Shown here piece by piece: positions 9,480-17,627 of a stretch of DNA of 37,947 bases. The position numbers and the translations under genes were made by a program. Position 1 is the first letter of the stretch; each line of letters opens with the position of its first letter. Location of the stretch: the NCBI GenBank assembly GCA_007131535.1, contig SLQI01000277.1, positions 1-37,947 of the forward strand, read 5' to 3'. The notes beneath the pieces were generated by a model. That model was not told where the DNA came from. It saw only the letters and a program-made list of their open reading frames with translations, and made no database searches. The stretch comes from Balneolales bacterium. GTDB taxonomy: Bacteria; Bacteroidota; Rhodothermia; Balneolales; Natronogracilivirgulaceae.

Positions 9480-10658
9480 TTAAGCCATTTCCACGACCAG
9501 TGCTGAGGCTCCGCCCCCTCCGTTGCAGATTCCGGCACAGCCAACCTTGCTGCCGGTTTGTTTAAGCGCATTCAGCAGGGTTACAATTATTCGGGTACCG
9601 GAACAGCCAATCGGATGCCCCATGCTGACAGCCCCGCCATAGATATTCACTTTTTCGGGATCAAGCTCCAGAATCTGATTGTTGGCAATCGATACTACCG
9701 AAAAAGCTTCATTGATTTCGAATAAATCCACATCGGCTTTGGACATACCGGCTTTATCCAGTGCTTTGGGGATGGCATCGGCCGGGGCGGTAGTAAACCA
9801 CTCGGGTTCTTTGGCCGCCGAAGCCTGACTTTTGATTACGGCAATCGGGGTGATGCCAAGAGATTCGGCTTTCTCCCCGGACATAACCACCAGGGCGGCT
9901 GCTCCGTCGTTGATCGTCGACGCATTGGCGGCCGTTATGGTACCCTCTTTATCAAATACCGGCTTCAGCTTTGAGATTTTATCAAACTTCACATTAAAGA
10001 TTTCCTCGTCGCTATCCACGACTTCGGTTTCGCCTTTGCGCCCCTTTATTTTAACCGGGGTGATTTCTTCTTTAAACCGTCCGTCCTCATGGGCTTTCTG
10101 GCTTCGCCGATAAGACTGTTCGGCGTATTGGTCCTGATCTTCACGGGAAATATTGCACTCACGTGCGCAGATCTCACCGGCATTACCCATGTGAAAATCT
10201 TTGTAAACATCCCACAGACCATCTTTAATGATGCCGTCTAAGGTTTTGCCGTGCCCGAGTTTGGAGCCGAATCGCTCAGCGGGCAGGTAGTAAGGGACGT
10301 TGCTCATGCTTTCCATCCCTCCGGCTACCACAACTTCCGCATCCCCGGACTGAATCATGTTGGCGGCATACATGACAGATTTCATCCCGGATGCGCAAAC
10401 TTTATTAACGGTCGTACAAGGTGTCTTGTGTGGCAGACCGGCTTTCAAAGCGGCCTGGCGGGCCGGAGCCTGACCGATTCCGGCGGTGAGGACGCATCCC
10501 ATAATTACCTCGTCGACCTGATCGGGAGAAAGGCCGCTGTCTTTCAATACCTGGCCGATGGCTGCCGCTCCCAAGTCCGGTGCGGTTTGTTTTGCGAGTG
10601 ATCCTCCGAATGAACCTATCGGTGTGCGCCTGGCGGCTGCAATGACTACATCTTTCAT
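9480..10658 (-). CDS. Acetyl-CoA acetyltransferase (thiolase)
   Basis: 392 aa, the usual length for a biosynthetic or degradative thiolase II. The acyl-accepting Cys is in NKVCASGMKS (C88), the active-site His in GHPIGCSGTR, and the second Cys in the CxGxxNGGGGASA region near the C-terminus. The enzyme condenses or cleaves acetoacetyl-CoA in the cytoplasm. Family members include AtoB and PhaA; sequence alone does not fix which pathway it serves, and no other beta-oxidation or polyhydroxyalkanoate gene is nearby. It stands 140 bases downstream of the small lipoprotein gene on the same strand, and could be read from the metB promoter or from its own. A clear terminator follows it. Confidence 0.95.
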   Translation of the reverse strand: MKDVVIAAARRTPIGSFGGSLAKQTAPDLGAAAIGQVLKDSGLSPDQVDEVIMGCVLTAGIGQAPARQAALKAGLPHKTPCTTVNKVCASGMKSVMYAANMIQSGDAEVVVAGGMESMSNVPYYLPAERFGSKLGHGKTLDGIIKDGLWDVYKDFHMGNAGEICARECNISREDQDQYAEQSYRRSQKAHEDGRFKEEITPVKIKGRKGETEVVDSDEEIFNVKFDKISKLKPVFDKEGTITAANASTINDGAAALVVMSGEKAESLGITPIAVIKSQASAAKEPEWFTTAPADAIPKALDKAGMSKADVDLFEINEAFSVVSIANNQILELDPEKVNIYGGAVSMGHPIGCSGTRIIVTLLNALKQTGSKVGCAGICNGGGGASALVVEMA

Positions 10659-10798
10659 AATAATGGCGTTTTAATGGTTGCTGTTTACTTAATTGTTTAT
10701 CTCGTTCAATTCATTTTGATGAACCCGAATACCGTATTGGGCAAGGTCTTAACGCTACCACGAATTTGCGGATATAAGCTGCTGATAATCTCCATGAT

Positions 10799-11323
10799 TT
10801 AAATCTCCGATTCGTCCCTCCACCGGATCAGCTGCCAGGGATCCGTACTATCCGGGCGGACCAAGGTAAAACTGGCTGCTCCATCGGTACGGAGCAGATC
10901 ATTGGTCTCCAGCAGCACCGTCAGATCAAACCGGCGTACGGCTTGAGTCCGGGTTTGGTCTTCATTGATATTCATAGAGATAAAATTACTCCAATGCAGT
11001 TGTATATCCAGTGCCTGCAGGAACAGGTTATAGGTGCTGAACATATCCTCGGTCCGGCTCCAGGTGACGTCCACATTCTCGTTTTCGTCTCTGAAGGTGA
11101 ATTCAAAGTCCGGGTGCAGCAGGGGCCCGTACAAAGAAGTATCTCTCAGCTCGTATGCATTTTCAAAGCGTTGATAGAAACCTTCAATTGTGGTGGGATC
11201 TCCCAGGATATCATCCAACGGATCTTCGTCGGATTCTCCGGGCGCAAACGGGTTGATGCACCCGGAAAACCACACTCCGAGAAATAAGACCAAAGATGAT
11301 ATGGCCAACACCCGCCCGGTCAT
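10799..11323 (-). CDS. Small lipoprotein with NTF2/SnoaL-like fold (predicted)
   Basis: The frame is open to 11359, but the ATG at 11323 is the sensible start: it lies one base after the metB-like stop and yields MTGRVLAISSLVLFLGVWFS followed directly by Cys, a good type II signal. The lipobox is WFSGC. The remaining 150 residues contain a pattern (helix TTIEGFYQRFENAYELRD, then LLHPDFEFTF, and a C-terminal strand WQLIRWRDE) that resembles NTF2-like ligand-binding or accessory domains. No catalytic motif is visible. Tight coupling to the metB-like gene suggests cotranscription, but I see no functional link. The fold call is a guess from pattern. Confidence 0.75.
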   Translation of the reverse strand: MTGRVLAISSLVLFLGVWFSGCINPFAPGESDEDPLDDILGDPTTIEGFYQRFENAYELRDTSLYGPLLHPDFEFTFRDENENVDVTWSRTEDMFSTYNLFLQALDIQLHWSNFISMNINEDQTRTQAVRRFDLTVLLETNDLLRTDGAASFTLVRPDSTDPWQLIRWRDESEI

Positions 11324-11324
11324 A

Positions 11325-12470
11325 TCAGATGGAGTCCAGAGCCTTGTCGAGATCGGCAATCAAGTCCGACTCATCTTCGATCCCAACGGAAAGCCGGATG
11401 AGAGAATCACTAAGACCGGCCTTGATGCGCTCCTCACGAGGAATGGAGGCATGAGTCATACTTGAAGGGTGGCTGATCAAAGATTCCACACCACCGAGGC
11501 TTTCGGCCAGTGTGAACACTTTCGTGGCGCTCATCATATCGTGGGCTTTTTGCACGGAATCGTCTTTCAGGCTGAAAGAAACCATAGCCCCGAAACCGGA
11601 CATCTGCTGTTTTGCTATGTTATGTCCCGGATGGTCTTCAAAACCGGGATAGAGCACTTTGCCGACTTTGGGATGCTCGCGAAGGTGATGTGCGATAGCT
11701 TTGGCATTGTCGCAGGAGCGCTCCATGCGTACGGCCAGCGTTTTGGCACCCCGGAGGGCAAGGTAACAGTCCATCGGACCCGGAACTGCCCCGGTAGTTT
11801 TTACCTGAAACCTGATTTTTTCCATGATCTCCTCGTTCGAAGAACAAACGGCCCCGTGGATCAAATCGGAGTGGCCTCCCAGATATTTGGTGGCCGAATG
11901 AACGACCATATCAATTCCCAGCTCCAGCGGCTGCTGCAGATAGGGGGAGGCAAAAGTATTATCCACCGCGCTGATCAGCTTGTGTTTCTTCGACAGGTCC
12001 ACCATGGCCGGAATATCTACGATATTGAGCAGCGGATTGGTCGGTGTTTCGATCCACAACATTTTCGTGTTGTCGGTAATGGCGGCGGCAGTCTCATCAA
12101 CCGAAGCCATATTCACAAAAGTGAAATTGATGCCAAGCGGCTGAAATACCTCGGTAAACAGGCGGTATGTGCCCCCGTACAAATCGTTGGAAGAGACGAC
12201 ATGATCGCCCGGACGCAGCATTTTGATGACGGCGTCCATAGCCGCGCATCCACTGGCAAAACTTGCGCACTGATCCGCATTTTCAAGACTGGCCAGCAGG
12301 TCTTCAAAAGCCGTTCGGGTCGGATTCGTAACCCTGGCGTATTCATGACCTTGATGTTTGCCGGGGGCTTCCTGAGCAAATGTGGAAGTTTGAAAAATGG
12401 GCGGCATCACAGCTCCGGTAGTTTCCTCAGGATGCTGTCCTCCGTGAATGGTTCGGGTATTGAATTTCAT
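11325..12470 (-). CDS. metB: Cystathionine gamma-synthase/lyase family PLP enzyme
   Basis: 381 aa, the normal size for the Cys/Met metabolism PLP enzyme family. The pyridoxal phosphate lysine is K195 in VVHSATKYLGGHSD. Other hallmarks are the early TRTIHGGQ segment, the YARVTNPTR loop, LYGGTYRLF, WIETPTNP and VDNTFASPYLQQPL. Close relatives are cystathionine gamma-synthase (MetB) and cystathionine gamma-lyase (MctB/MccB); sequence features do not fully separate them, so the symbol is tentative. The enzyme acts in the cytoplasm in transsulfuration between cysteine and methionine. First gene of a minus-strand unit that continues into the lipoprotein gene. Confidence 0.92.
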   Translation of the reverse strand: MKFNTRTIHGGQHPEETTGAVMPPIFQTSTFAQEAPGKHQGHEYARVTNPTRTAFEDLLASLENADQCASFASGCAAMDAVIKMLRPGDHVVSSNDLYGGTYRLFTEVFQPLGINFTFVNMASVDETAAAITDNTKMLWIETPTNPLLNIVDIPAMVDLSKKHKLISAVDNTFASPYLQQPLELGIDMVVHSATKYLGGHSDLIHGAVCSSNEEIMEKIRFQVKTTGAVPGPMDCYLALRGAKTLAVRMERSCDNAKAIAHHLREHPKVGKVLYPGFEDHPGHNIAKQQMSGFGAMVSFSLKDDSVQKAHDMMSATKVFTLAESLGGVESLISHPSSMTHASIPREERIKAGLSDSLIRLSVGIEDESDLIADLDKALDSI

Positions 12471-12828
12471 GAAAGCGCTTTTTTGAATGATTTAGAAATA
12501 ATTTCGATAAACTATCAATACAATATAGTTGGTTATTAGCGCAGTTCACAACCCGGAGTTTAGAATGTGGATGGTAATGATCGATTAGTTTTAGCCACGG
12601 ATCTGCACGGATTAAAGCGGATGGTAAGGGCTATATCAAGCTGTCCGCCCACGCACAGGCCTGGAGTTTTCTGACCATCATCAAATTCATGTTGAATCCA
12701 CGGTTAAAAAAAGGCCACCTGCGATTGTGTTTCCAGCCCGAATTAGTTTCAAGAAAATCATGCAAATAAAAAAAGCGGCAGAAATTTGCTTCCGCCGCTT
12801 TTTTTTGAAACTGGTTGTTCCGGTAAAA
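12471..12828. other. Intergenic region with short CACGGAT repeats and a terminator
   Basis: 358 bases between the start of metB and the end of the second TPR gene. It holds the bidirectional-looking terminator at 12768-12806 and a short repeat block at 12591-12624 with CACGGAT, CACGGAT and GCGGAT spaced by about 10 bases. The metB promoter should lie close to 12475-12540, which is AT-rich, but I cannot define boxes. No credible gene seen. Confidence 0.6.
12768..12806 (-). terminator. Intrinsic terminator after the TPR lipoprotein pair
   Basis: GCGGCAGAA and TTCCGCCGC form a stem with one mismatch, flanked by seven A on one side and eight T on the other. It lies 22 bases beyond the stop of the TPR gene on the minus strand. 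Because of the A and T tracts it could act in both directions. Confidence 0.8.
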
Positions 12829-14067
12829 TTATTCAAATTGCTCCCGGGCATGGTCGGCTTTTTCCGTCTGATCGGTAAAAGAATAAAGTTGAAACAGCGA
12901 CTCCCAGTAATAGGCCGGATCGTCGGTTTGTTCAACAATTTCTTCAAAAAGCTCAATGGCAGAATGTGCGTACTGATCTACGAGATGATTAAGTTCTTCG
13001 AGATATTCATCGCTGCCAACGCCGGTTCGGATATCGGAAAGTTTAGCCGTCAGATTCTGATAAAAAATCGCTCGGGCCGAAATGATATCTTCTGAAGAAG
13101 GAGCCAGTTCTTCGGCTTCGAGAAATTTGTTTTCAGCTTGTTCAGCATAGCTTAGGGCATTATTAAAGGCAGACCTGGTTTCATCATCGAGTGGGTTGCT
13201 GCGGTATAGCTCGATCCATTGCTCAAACCTCTGAACCGAGATGCCGTAAAACTGCTTGGCATAGGTAAGGGTATAGTCCGGGTTATCCGGGTTTTGGCGG
13301 ATAATATCTTCCAGAATCTCTACAGCTTTGTAATGCTCCCCGGCTTGTTTGAGGGTATTGACTAAACCGTGTGACAGATTCAGGTCTTCATATCCGCGAT
13401 CTTGGAGTTTATGGTATGAAGTCAGTGCCTGCTCATATCTTCCGGCATGGACAGCCAGATAGGCATGCCGCTCAATCAAAGGTTGATGAAAATCGGGCAT
13501 ACGGTCGACGGCCCGATCAAGCATTTCAAATGCCTGTCCGGCATCATCGAGTTTAAGGTAGGCGTCTGATGCAAGCTCATACGATGAAATGCTATCCGGT
13601 TCAATTATGATGGCATTGTGCAAGTAAGCCAATGCGAGGTCTGCTTCATCACTCCCGATATTTTCGGCTTCTTTCAGTTTGGTGTAACCGAGGTTGTGTT
13701 CATTACTCCAGGAGGATTTTATCAGGTATTCAATATCGGAAGTAAGGCTTCTGCGTCTTTGATCTTCCAGTAGTGAAAGGGCCGAATCAAAAGACGCTCT
13801 CATGTTCCGGTAGTATTCTTCACGTTGTGATATGGCATTTTCATCCATAGCCATTTCGTGATAGACAACCCCCAGATAGTAGTGAGCCTCGGCGTCCTCC
13901 GGGTCATTTTCTATTGCGGTTTCAGCGGCTTGAAGCGCGGTGCGTAAATCGCCGTCATTGATATGCTCCCTCGTGTTTTCGATGTAGGGGTTGGGGGCAC
14001 TGCAACCAAATAAGAACCCGAATGCAAGCACAAGGCCTGCGATTCGGGTTGAATGGGGTATTACCAT
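12829..14067 (-). CDS. TPR-repeat lipoprotein (second of tandem pair)
   Basis: 412 aa. The N-terminus ends in a lipobox, FLFGCSAP, so it is a lipoprotein, probably in the outer membrane facing the periplasm. TPR-like helix pairs are evident: residues about 35-80 (ALQAAETAIENDPEDAEAHY), about 150-190 (ALAYLHNAIIIEPDSISSYE), then further repeats through AVEILEDIIRQNPDNPDYTL. The C-terminal 120 residues are helical, with a stretch that parts from the canonical repeat. The order and wording of the repeats match those of the next gene upstream, so the two are tandem paralogues. The gap between them is 36 bases, implying one transcript. The role is unknown; TPR lipoproteins usually hold protein complexes together. 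Confidence 0.85.
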   Translation of the reverse strand: MVIPHSTRIAGLVLAFGFLFGCSAPNPYIENTREHINDGDLRTALQAAETAIENDPEDAEAHYYLGVVYHEMAMDENAISQREEYYRNMRASFDSALSLLEDQRRRSLTSDIEYLIKSSWSNEHNLGYTKLKEAENIGSDEADLALAYLHNAIIIEPDSISSYELASDAYLKLDDAGQAFEMLDRAVDRMPDFHQPLIERHAYLAVHAGRYEQALTSYHKLQDRGYEDLNLSHGLVNTLKQAGEHYKAVEILEDIIRQNPDNPDYTLTYAKQFYGISVQRFEQWIELYRSNPLDDETRSAFNNALSYAEQAENKFLEAEELAPSSEDIISARAIFYQNLTAKLSDIRTGVGSDEYLEELNHLVDQYAHSAIELFEEIVEQTDDPAYYWESLFQLYSFTDQTEKADHAREQFE

Positions 14068-14103
14068 ATGGATTTGAGAAAAATTAAAAGATTAGCAAAA
14101 GGA

Positions 14104-15471
14104 TTAATGTTGCTGTTGCTGCTGATCTTGCTGCATTGGCATATCATCAAATCCGGCTTTTTCCTGAGCCTCGAGCGCTTTTTCTTCTTCGCCAAGGGTC
14201 ACATAAATTTCAAACAGTGACCTCCAGCTCTCCTGGTCGTCCGGGTCGATTTCTACAGCTTTCTCAAAATAGGGAATGGCTTCGCGCAGAAAATCCCGAG
14301 CCTGGGCATCATGTTGATCTATTTCCTCAGGGTCGTTGGAAATATTGCGCTTGTCAATTTCATTAGCCCCCTTGTTTTGATAGATAATCCCGAGGGTATG
14401 ATAGATGGCCGGATCTTCAGGAGCCATTTCTTCAGCCTGGCGTAGTTCGGTAACGGCCTCATCAATAAACCGACCGGCTTCTTCTTCGTACTCAGCCCGC
14501 TTTTCTTCCAGTTCGTGGATGACTTCTTCCATCTCATCGAGCTGCTCTTCGGTGAAACCTTCCTCACGAGCCGCTTCCTGGATTTCGCGTCGCTGATCCA
14601 TTATTTGCTCGTTGATCTCCCGGATGTCATCGTCAATTCTAAGAGCAATCTGATACATCTGGGTCGCATAGACAATACGATACTCGGGGTTATCCGGGTC
14701 AGCCTCGATCAAATCAGAAACGGCATCGATAGCCTCATCGGTTCGGCCTTCTTCAAAATACATGTAGGCAAGCTCCTGCACGATCTCAATTTCATCCGGA
14801 AACCGGTCACGGGCATCCAGCATGATGTCGATCGCTTCGGAAAACTCATCTTTTTGCTGATAGAAGTTGGCCAGGCGATAGTAGCTGTACAAGTCGTCGG
14901 TTTTGCCGAGATCGTCAAGAATTGCCCGGGTTACCTGAATGGCTTCATCATATTCGCCGAGTGCGGCATGAACTTCAGCCAATACGGAATAGGGCTGAAT
15001 GGAGTCGGGCTGAATCGTCTTGGAGTTGATGAAGTGATACTTGGCCAGTTCAAGAGAATCTCGCTCTGAGCTGACAATGTCATCGCTCAGCATTTCGATT
15101 CCGGTGTTAAACTCGGTACCCCAGATTTCAAATATAAACTCCTCCATGTCGTCCTTGTCACTGCCAATGGTAGTGGTTTGGGCGTCATAGAGTTCCAAGG
15201 CCGTATCGAACAGACCGCGTGCTTCCCGGTAATCCGGTTCGCGTTCTTTTGGATCCCCGGCAAAAGCGCGTGAAGCCAGGGCAACCCCTTTTAAGTGAAA
15301 TCCTTCGGCATTGCTGGAATCGGCTTCAATGGCAGCATCAGCACTTTCTATGGCTGCGTCGTAATCCTCTGTCAGTAGAGAAAGACGAGCCGATTCAATA
15401 TTCGGATCAGTACCGCATGCTGCCAGAAAAATTAATAGTGCCGGAAGCAATATCGGATAAAAGCGTTTCAT
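14104..15471 (-). CDS. TPR-repeat lipoprotein (first of tandem pair), Gln-rich tail
   Basis: 455 aa with a lipobox (FLAACGTD) after a short hydrophobic signal. Several TPR units are visible: about 30-75 (YDAAIESADAAIEADSSNAE), about 165-200 (YSVLAEVHAALGEYDEAIQV), about 200-270, and about 350-445 (AIPYFEKAVEIDPDDQESW). Between residues 285 and 345 an acidic coiled-coil-like stretch rich in Glu and Arg interrupts the repeats. The protein ends in a run of five Gln, one His. It is the first gene of the pair; the region upstream is divergent to ridA. Likely a periplasmic scaffold attached to a membrane. Function not recognised. Confidence 0.86.
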   Translation of the reverse strand: MKRFYPILLPALLIFLAACGTDPNIESARLSLLTEDYDAAIESADAAIEADSSNAEGFHLKGVALASRAFAGDPKEREPDYREARGLFDTALELYDAQTTTIGSDKDDMEEFIFEIWGTEFNTGIEMLSDDIVSSERDSLELAKYHFINSKTIQPDSIQPYSVLAEVHAALGEYDEAIQVTRAILDDLGKTDDLYSYYRLANFYQQKDEFSEAIDIMLDARDRFPDEIEIVQELAYMYFEEGRTDEAIDAVSDLIEADPDNPEYRIVYATQMYQIALRIDDDIREINEQIMDQRREIQEAAREEGFTEEQLDEMEEVIHELEEKRAEYEEEAGRFIDEAVTELRQAEEMAPEDPAIYHTLGIIYQNKGANEIDKRNISNDPEEIDQHDAQARDFLREAIPYFEKAVEIDPDDQESWRSLFEIYVTLGEEEKALEAQEKAGFDDMPMQQDQQQQQH

Positions 15472-15667
15472 GATTTTTGCTTTATGTTAAACTTGTATTT
15501 CCAATTTGATAAATCTACGTATAGATGGTACTATTCTCAATACGTATTCTAATCCTTGCATAGTACCCCGTAGAATATAGAATTGACTATGATTTGAGGT
15601 GAAAATAGCAGAATAATTATTTAAGATAAACTTGCATAAACCGTAACATCACAATTATTTAAAAACT

Positions 15668-16051
15668 ATGACACGAAGAAAAGTTATTCATACCCCCAAT
15701 GCTCCGGAAGCCATCGGACCTTATAGCCAGGCTATTGATACCGGTGATGTGATCTATGTTTCCGGTCAAATTCCCATCGACCCGAAAACCGGTGCTTTTG
15801 CCGGGGAAGATATCAGCACACAAACCCGGCAGGTAATGGAAAATGTAAAAGCAATTGTTGAGGCTGCCGGTTCATCCATGGATAGAGTCATAAAATGCAG
15901 CATATTCCTTGCTGATATGGGTGACTTTCAAACCGTAAATGAGATCTATGGCTCTTATTTCGGTGATGAGCCACCGGCTCGTGAAGCTATTGCTGTTAAA
16001 ACTCTTCCCAAAAATGCCAGGGTTGAGGTAAGCTGCATTACCGGCAAGTAA
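15668..16051 (+). CDS. ridA: RidA family reactive intermediate/imine deaminase
   Basis: 127 aa, the typical length of RidA (YjgF/YER057c/UK114). The landmarks IGPYSQAI near the N-terminus, YVSGQIPIDPKTG, the CSIFLADMGDF segment, and PPAREAIAV.LPKNARVEVSCI at the C-terminus match the family, including the conserved Arg (in PAREA) that binds the substrate carboxylate. RidA hydrolyses 2-aminoacrylate-type enamines/imines made by PLP enzymes, protecting them. It works as a homotrimer in the cytoplasm. It is transcribed away from the TPR lipoprotein pair across a 196-base AT-rich gap, and converges on the GWxTD gene. Confidence 0.96.
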   Translation: MTRRKVIHTPNAPEAIGPYSQAIDTGDVIYVSGQIPIDPKTGAFAGEDISTQTRQVMENVKAIVEAAGSSMDRVIKCSIFLADMGDFQTVNEIYGSYFGDEPPAREAIAVKTLPKNARVEVSCITGK

Positions 16052-16139
16052 GCGCACATTCCAGGCGGAAGTTCAGGGTTGGCTGTTTCTCAATTAAGTT
16101 TCCATCGAGACCGGCTTAGTGAGCTTCCGCTTTCATTGT

Positions 16140-17627
16140 TCAAAAAACCTGGCCACGCCTCCAGCGATCCAGTATATACTGATAGTCCCGGTCGTAATAC
16201 CGGCTGCGTTGCAATATGTAATTGTTACCCGGGTAGGCCCGGCCGGTACTTCTACTGCGTTCAAAAATAAAAGTTCCGGCATTCATCCCGCGGTCCCGGG
16301 TATAGTACCACACCATTCCGTCAATTGAGCGTTCCTGATGATCCGGCGGGCCGTACAGGATATAGATCATGCCGGGATCGGTTTTCCAGCCCGGCTTATG
16401 GTTGGAAAACATCAGGTTGGCTTCTTCAACCCTGGAGAAATACCGGCGGATCATATTTTTGGCCATGTTCCGGTTTTGGTAAAGACCGACAAAAAAAGCT
16501 TCAAAGTTTTTCCGGAGCGTGTCAGGATTTTCAGCTGTCACAATTTGATCAAACTCCCGGGCGCGGGTAATGTAGATCAGAGCTTGTGCCATTTCTTTAA
16601 TTTCGGTGATATACGGGAACCCCTCGGGCATCACCGCAAAGTCACGGGCACGGTAAATCAGCTCATCGTTATCCTCATCAACCAGATCCGAAGACTCAAC
16701 CTCTAACCGGTAATTGCCTTGATCTAATGGTGGGAGTTCGAATTCAATTTCAACTACTCCTTCGAGTTGAGAGATTTCCCGCGAAACCGACTGCAAAGTA
16801 TCCGGCTCGCTATAGTCAATACCCCTGTATTGCAGGCTGCCTTGTAAAGGAGTGTGCATGAAAGGCAGACGTGCCGGTTCGGCATCATAGTCAAACTTCA
16901 GCAGCCGCATGTTAAATTCCGCCTGTTCTTCAATGCCATCGATATACAGCTGGATAGAACTTTTGAGCGAATCGTATCCCTCTTCAAGGTGGTAGCCGGA
17001 TTCCGGGCGGAAGTAATCCCCGGTAAGGCTGAGTAAACGCAGTTGTCCCATTACGAGCTTTTTCTGCCTCAGGTCGGGTATTTCAATATTTTGCTCCCGG
17101 GAAAAGTCTTTATTGGTTGAATTATCCGTTACCGTGGTATTGATTCGATATTTACCCGGCTCCAGTGAGTACAGGGAGATATGGCGGTAGGTGCCGGATG
17201 GGGTATTTGTATCGGGGGAGTCCGTTATCAGCGTATCTTCGAGGATATCATTGTAGACCGTCCTGTAGCTGTCAGAGTCATCCGGGTTCTGTTTCAGGAT
17301 TTGAATACGCTTGGTGATCACGGAGGAAAACTGATCCTCAGAAGATTTTCGGAAGTAGAGGTTGTTTTCCGGGATCTTAAACTCAATTTGCAGGTTATCT
17401 TCGTACTCAGGCTGTATCGGATTATAGACGGATAAATTGTAGCCGGGGTATCCCGGAGAATACAGCTCAATTTGCCCGTGCTCAATGAATGCTTCTTTAC
17501 CCGTGCCGCAGGCGGCTAATCCGAATGCAAGGGCAGGCAACAGCAGAAGGGAAATACTATCTTTGAATCTTGAAAGTTTTCCTGGCAATATTTTCGGATT
17601 TGTCGGGAACCACCACTTTAAGCTCAT
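16140..17627 (-). CDS. GWxTD domain lipoprotein
   Basis: 495 aa from the ATG at 17627, preceded by GGAG. The reading frame is open to 17759, but that would overlap the M23 gene by 200 bases; the chosen start overlaps by 71 and gives a signal ending in GLAACGTG, a lipobox. The middle part is beta-rich. The C-terminal 83 residues start with GWKTDPGMIYILYGPPD and include VWYYTRD and a cluster of Arg and Tyr; this is the GWxTD domain, known in Bacteroidota relatives and of unknown function. It is the last gene of the FAH-M23-GWxTD overlapping set. Substrate and partner unknown; a periplasmic or outer membrane location is expected. Confidence 0.88.
   Translation of the reverse strand: MSLKWWFPTNPKILPGKLSRFKDSISLLLLPALAFGLAACGTGKEAFIEHGQIELYSPGYPGYNLSVYNPIQPEYEDNLQIEFKIPENNLYFRKSSEDQFSSVITKRIQILKQNPDDSDSYRTVYNDILEDTLITDSPDTNTPSGTYRHISLYSLEPGKYRINTTVTDNSTNKDFSREQNIEIPDLRQKKLVMGQLRLLSLTGDYFRPESGYHLEEGYDSLKSSIQLYIDGIEEQAEFNMRLLKFDYDAEPARLPFMHTPLQGSLQYRGIDYSEPDTLQSVSREISQLEGVVEIEFELPPLDQGNYRLEVESSDLVDEDNDELIYRARDFAVMPEGFPYITEIKEMAQALIYITRAREFDQIVTAENPDTLRKNFEAFFVGLYQNRNMAKNMIRRYFSRVEEANLMFSNHKPGWKTDPGMIYILYGPPDHQERSIDGMVWYYTRDRGMNAGTFIFERSRSTGRAYPGNNYILQRSRYYDRDYQYILDRWRRGQVF

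Noticed and set aside
9832..10113. Plus-strand open frames inside the thiolase gene and similar frames in porU and SusC
   Set aside because: They are out-of-phase shadows of strongly supported genes on the other strand.
16065..16130. GCGGAAG/CTTCCGC inverted repeat between ridA and the GWxTD gene
   Set aside because: A 7-bp stem with a loop of about 52 bases and only three T; too weak to call a terminator.
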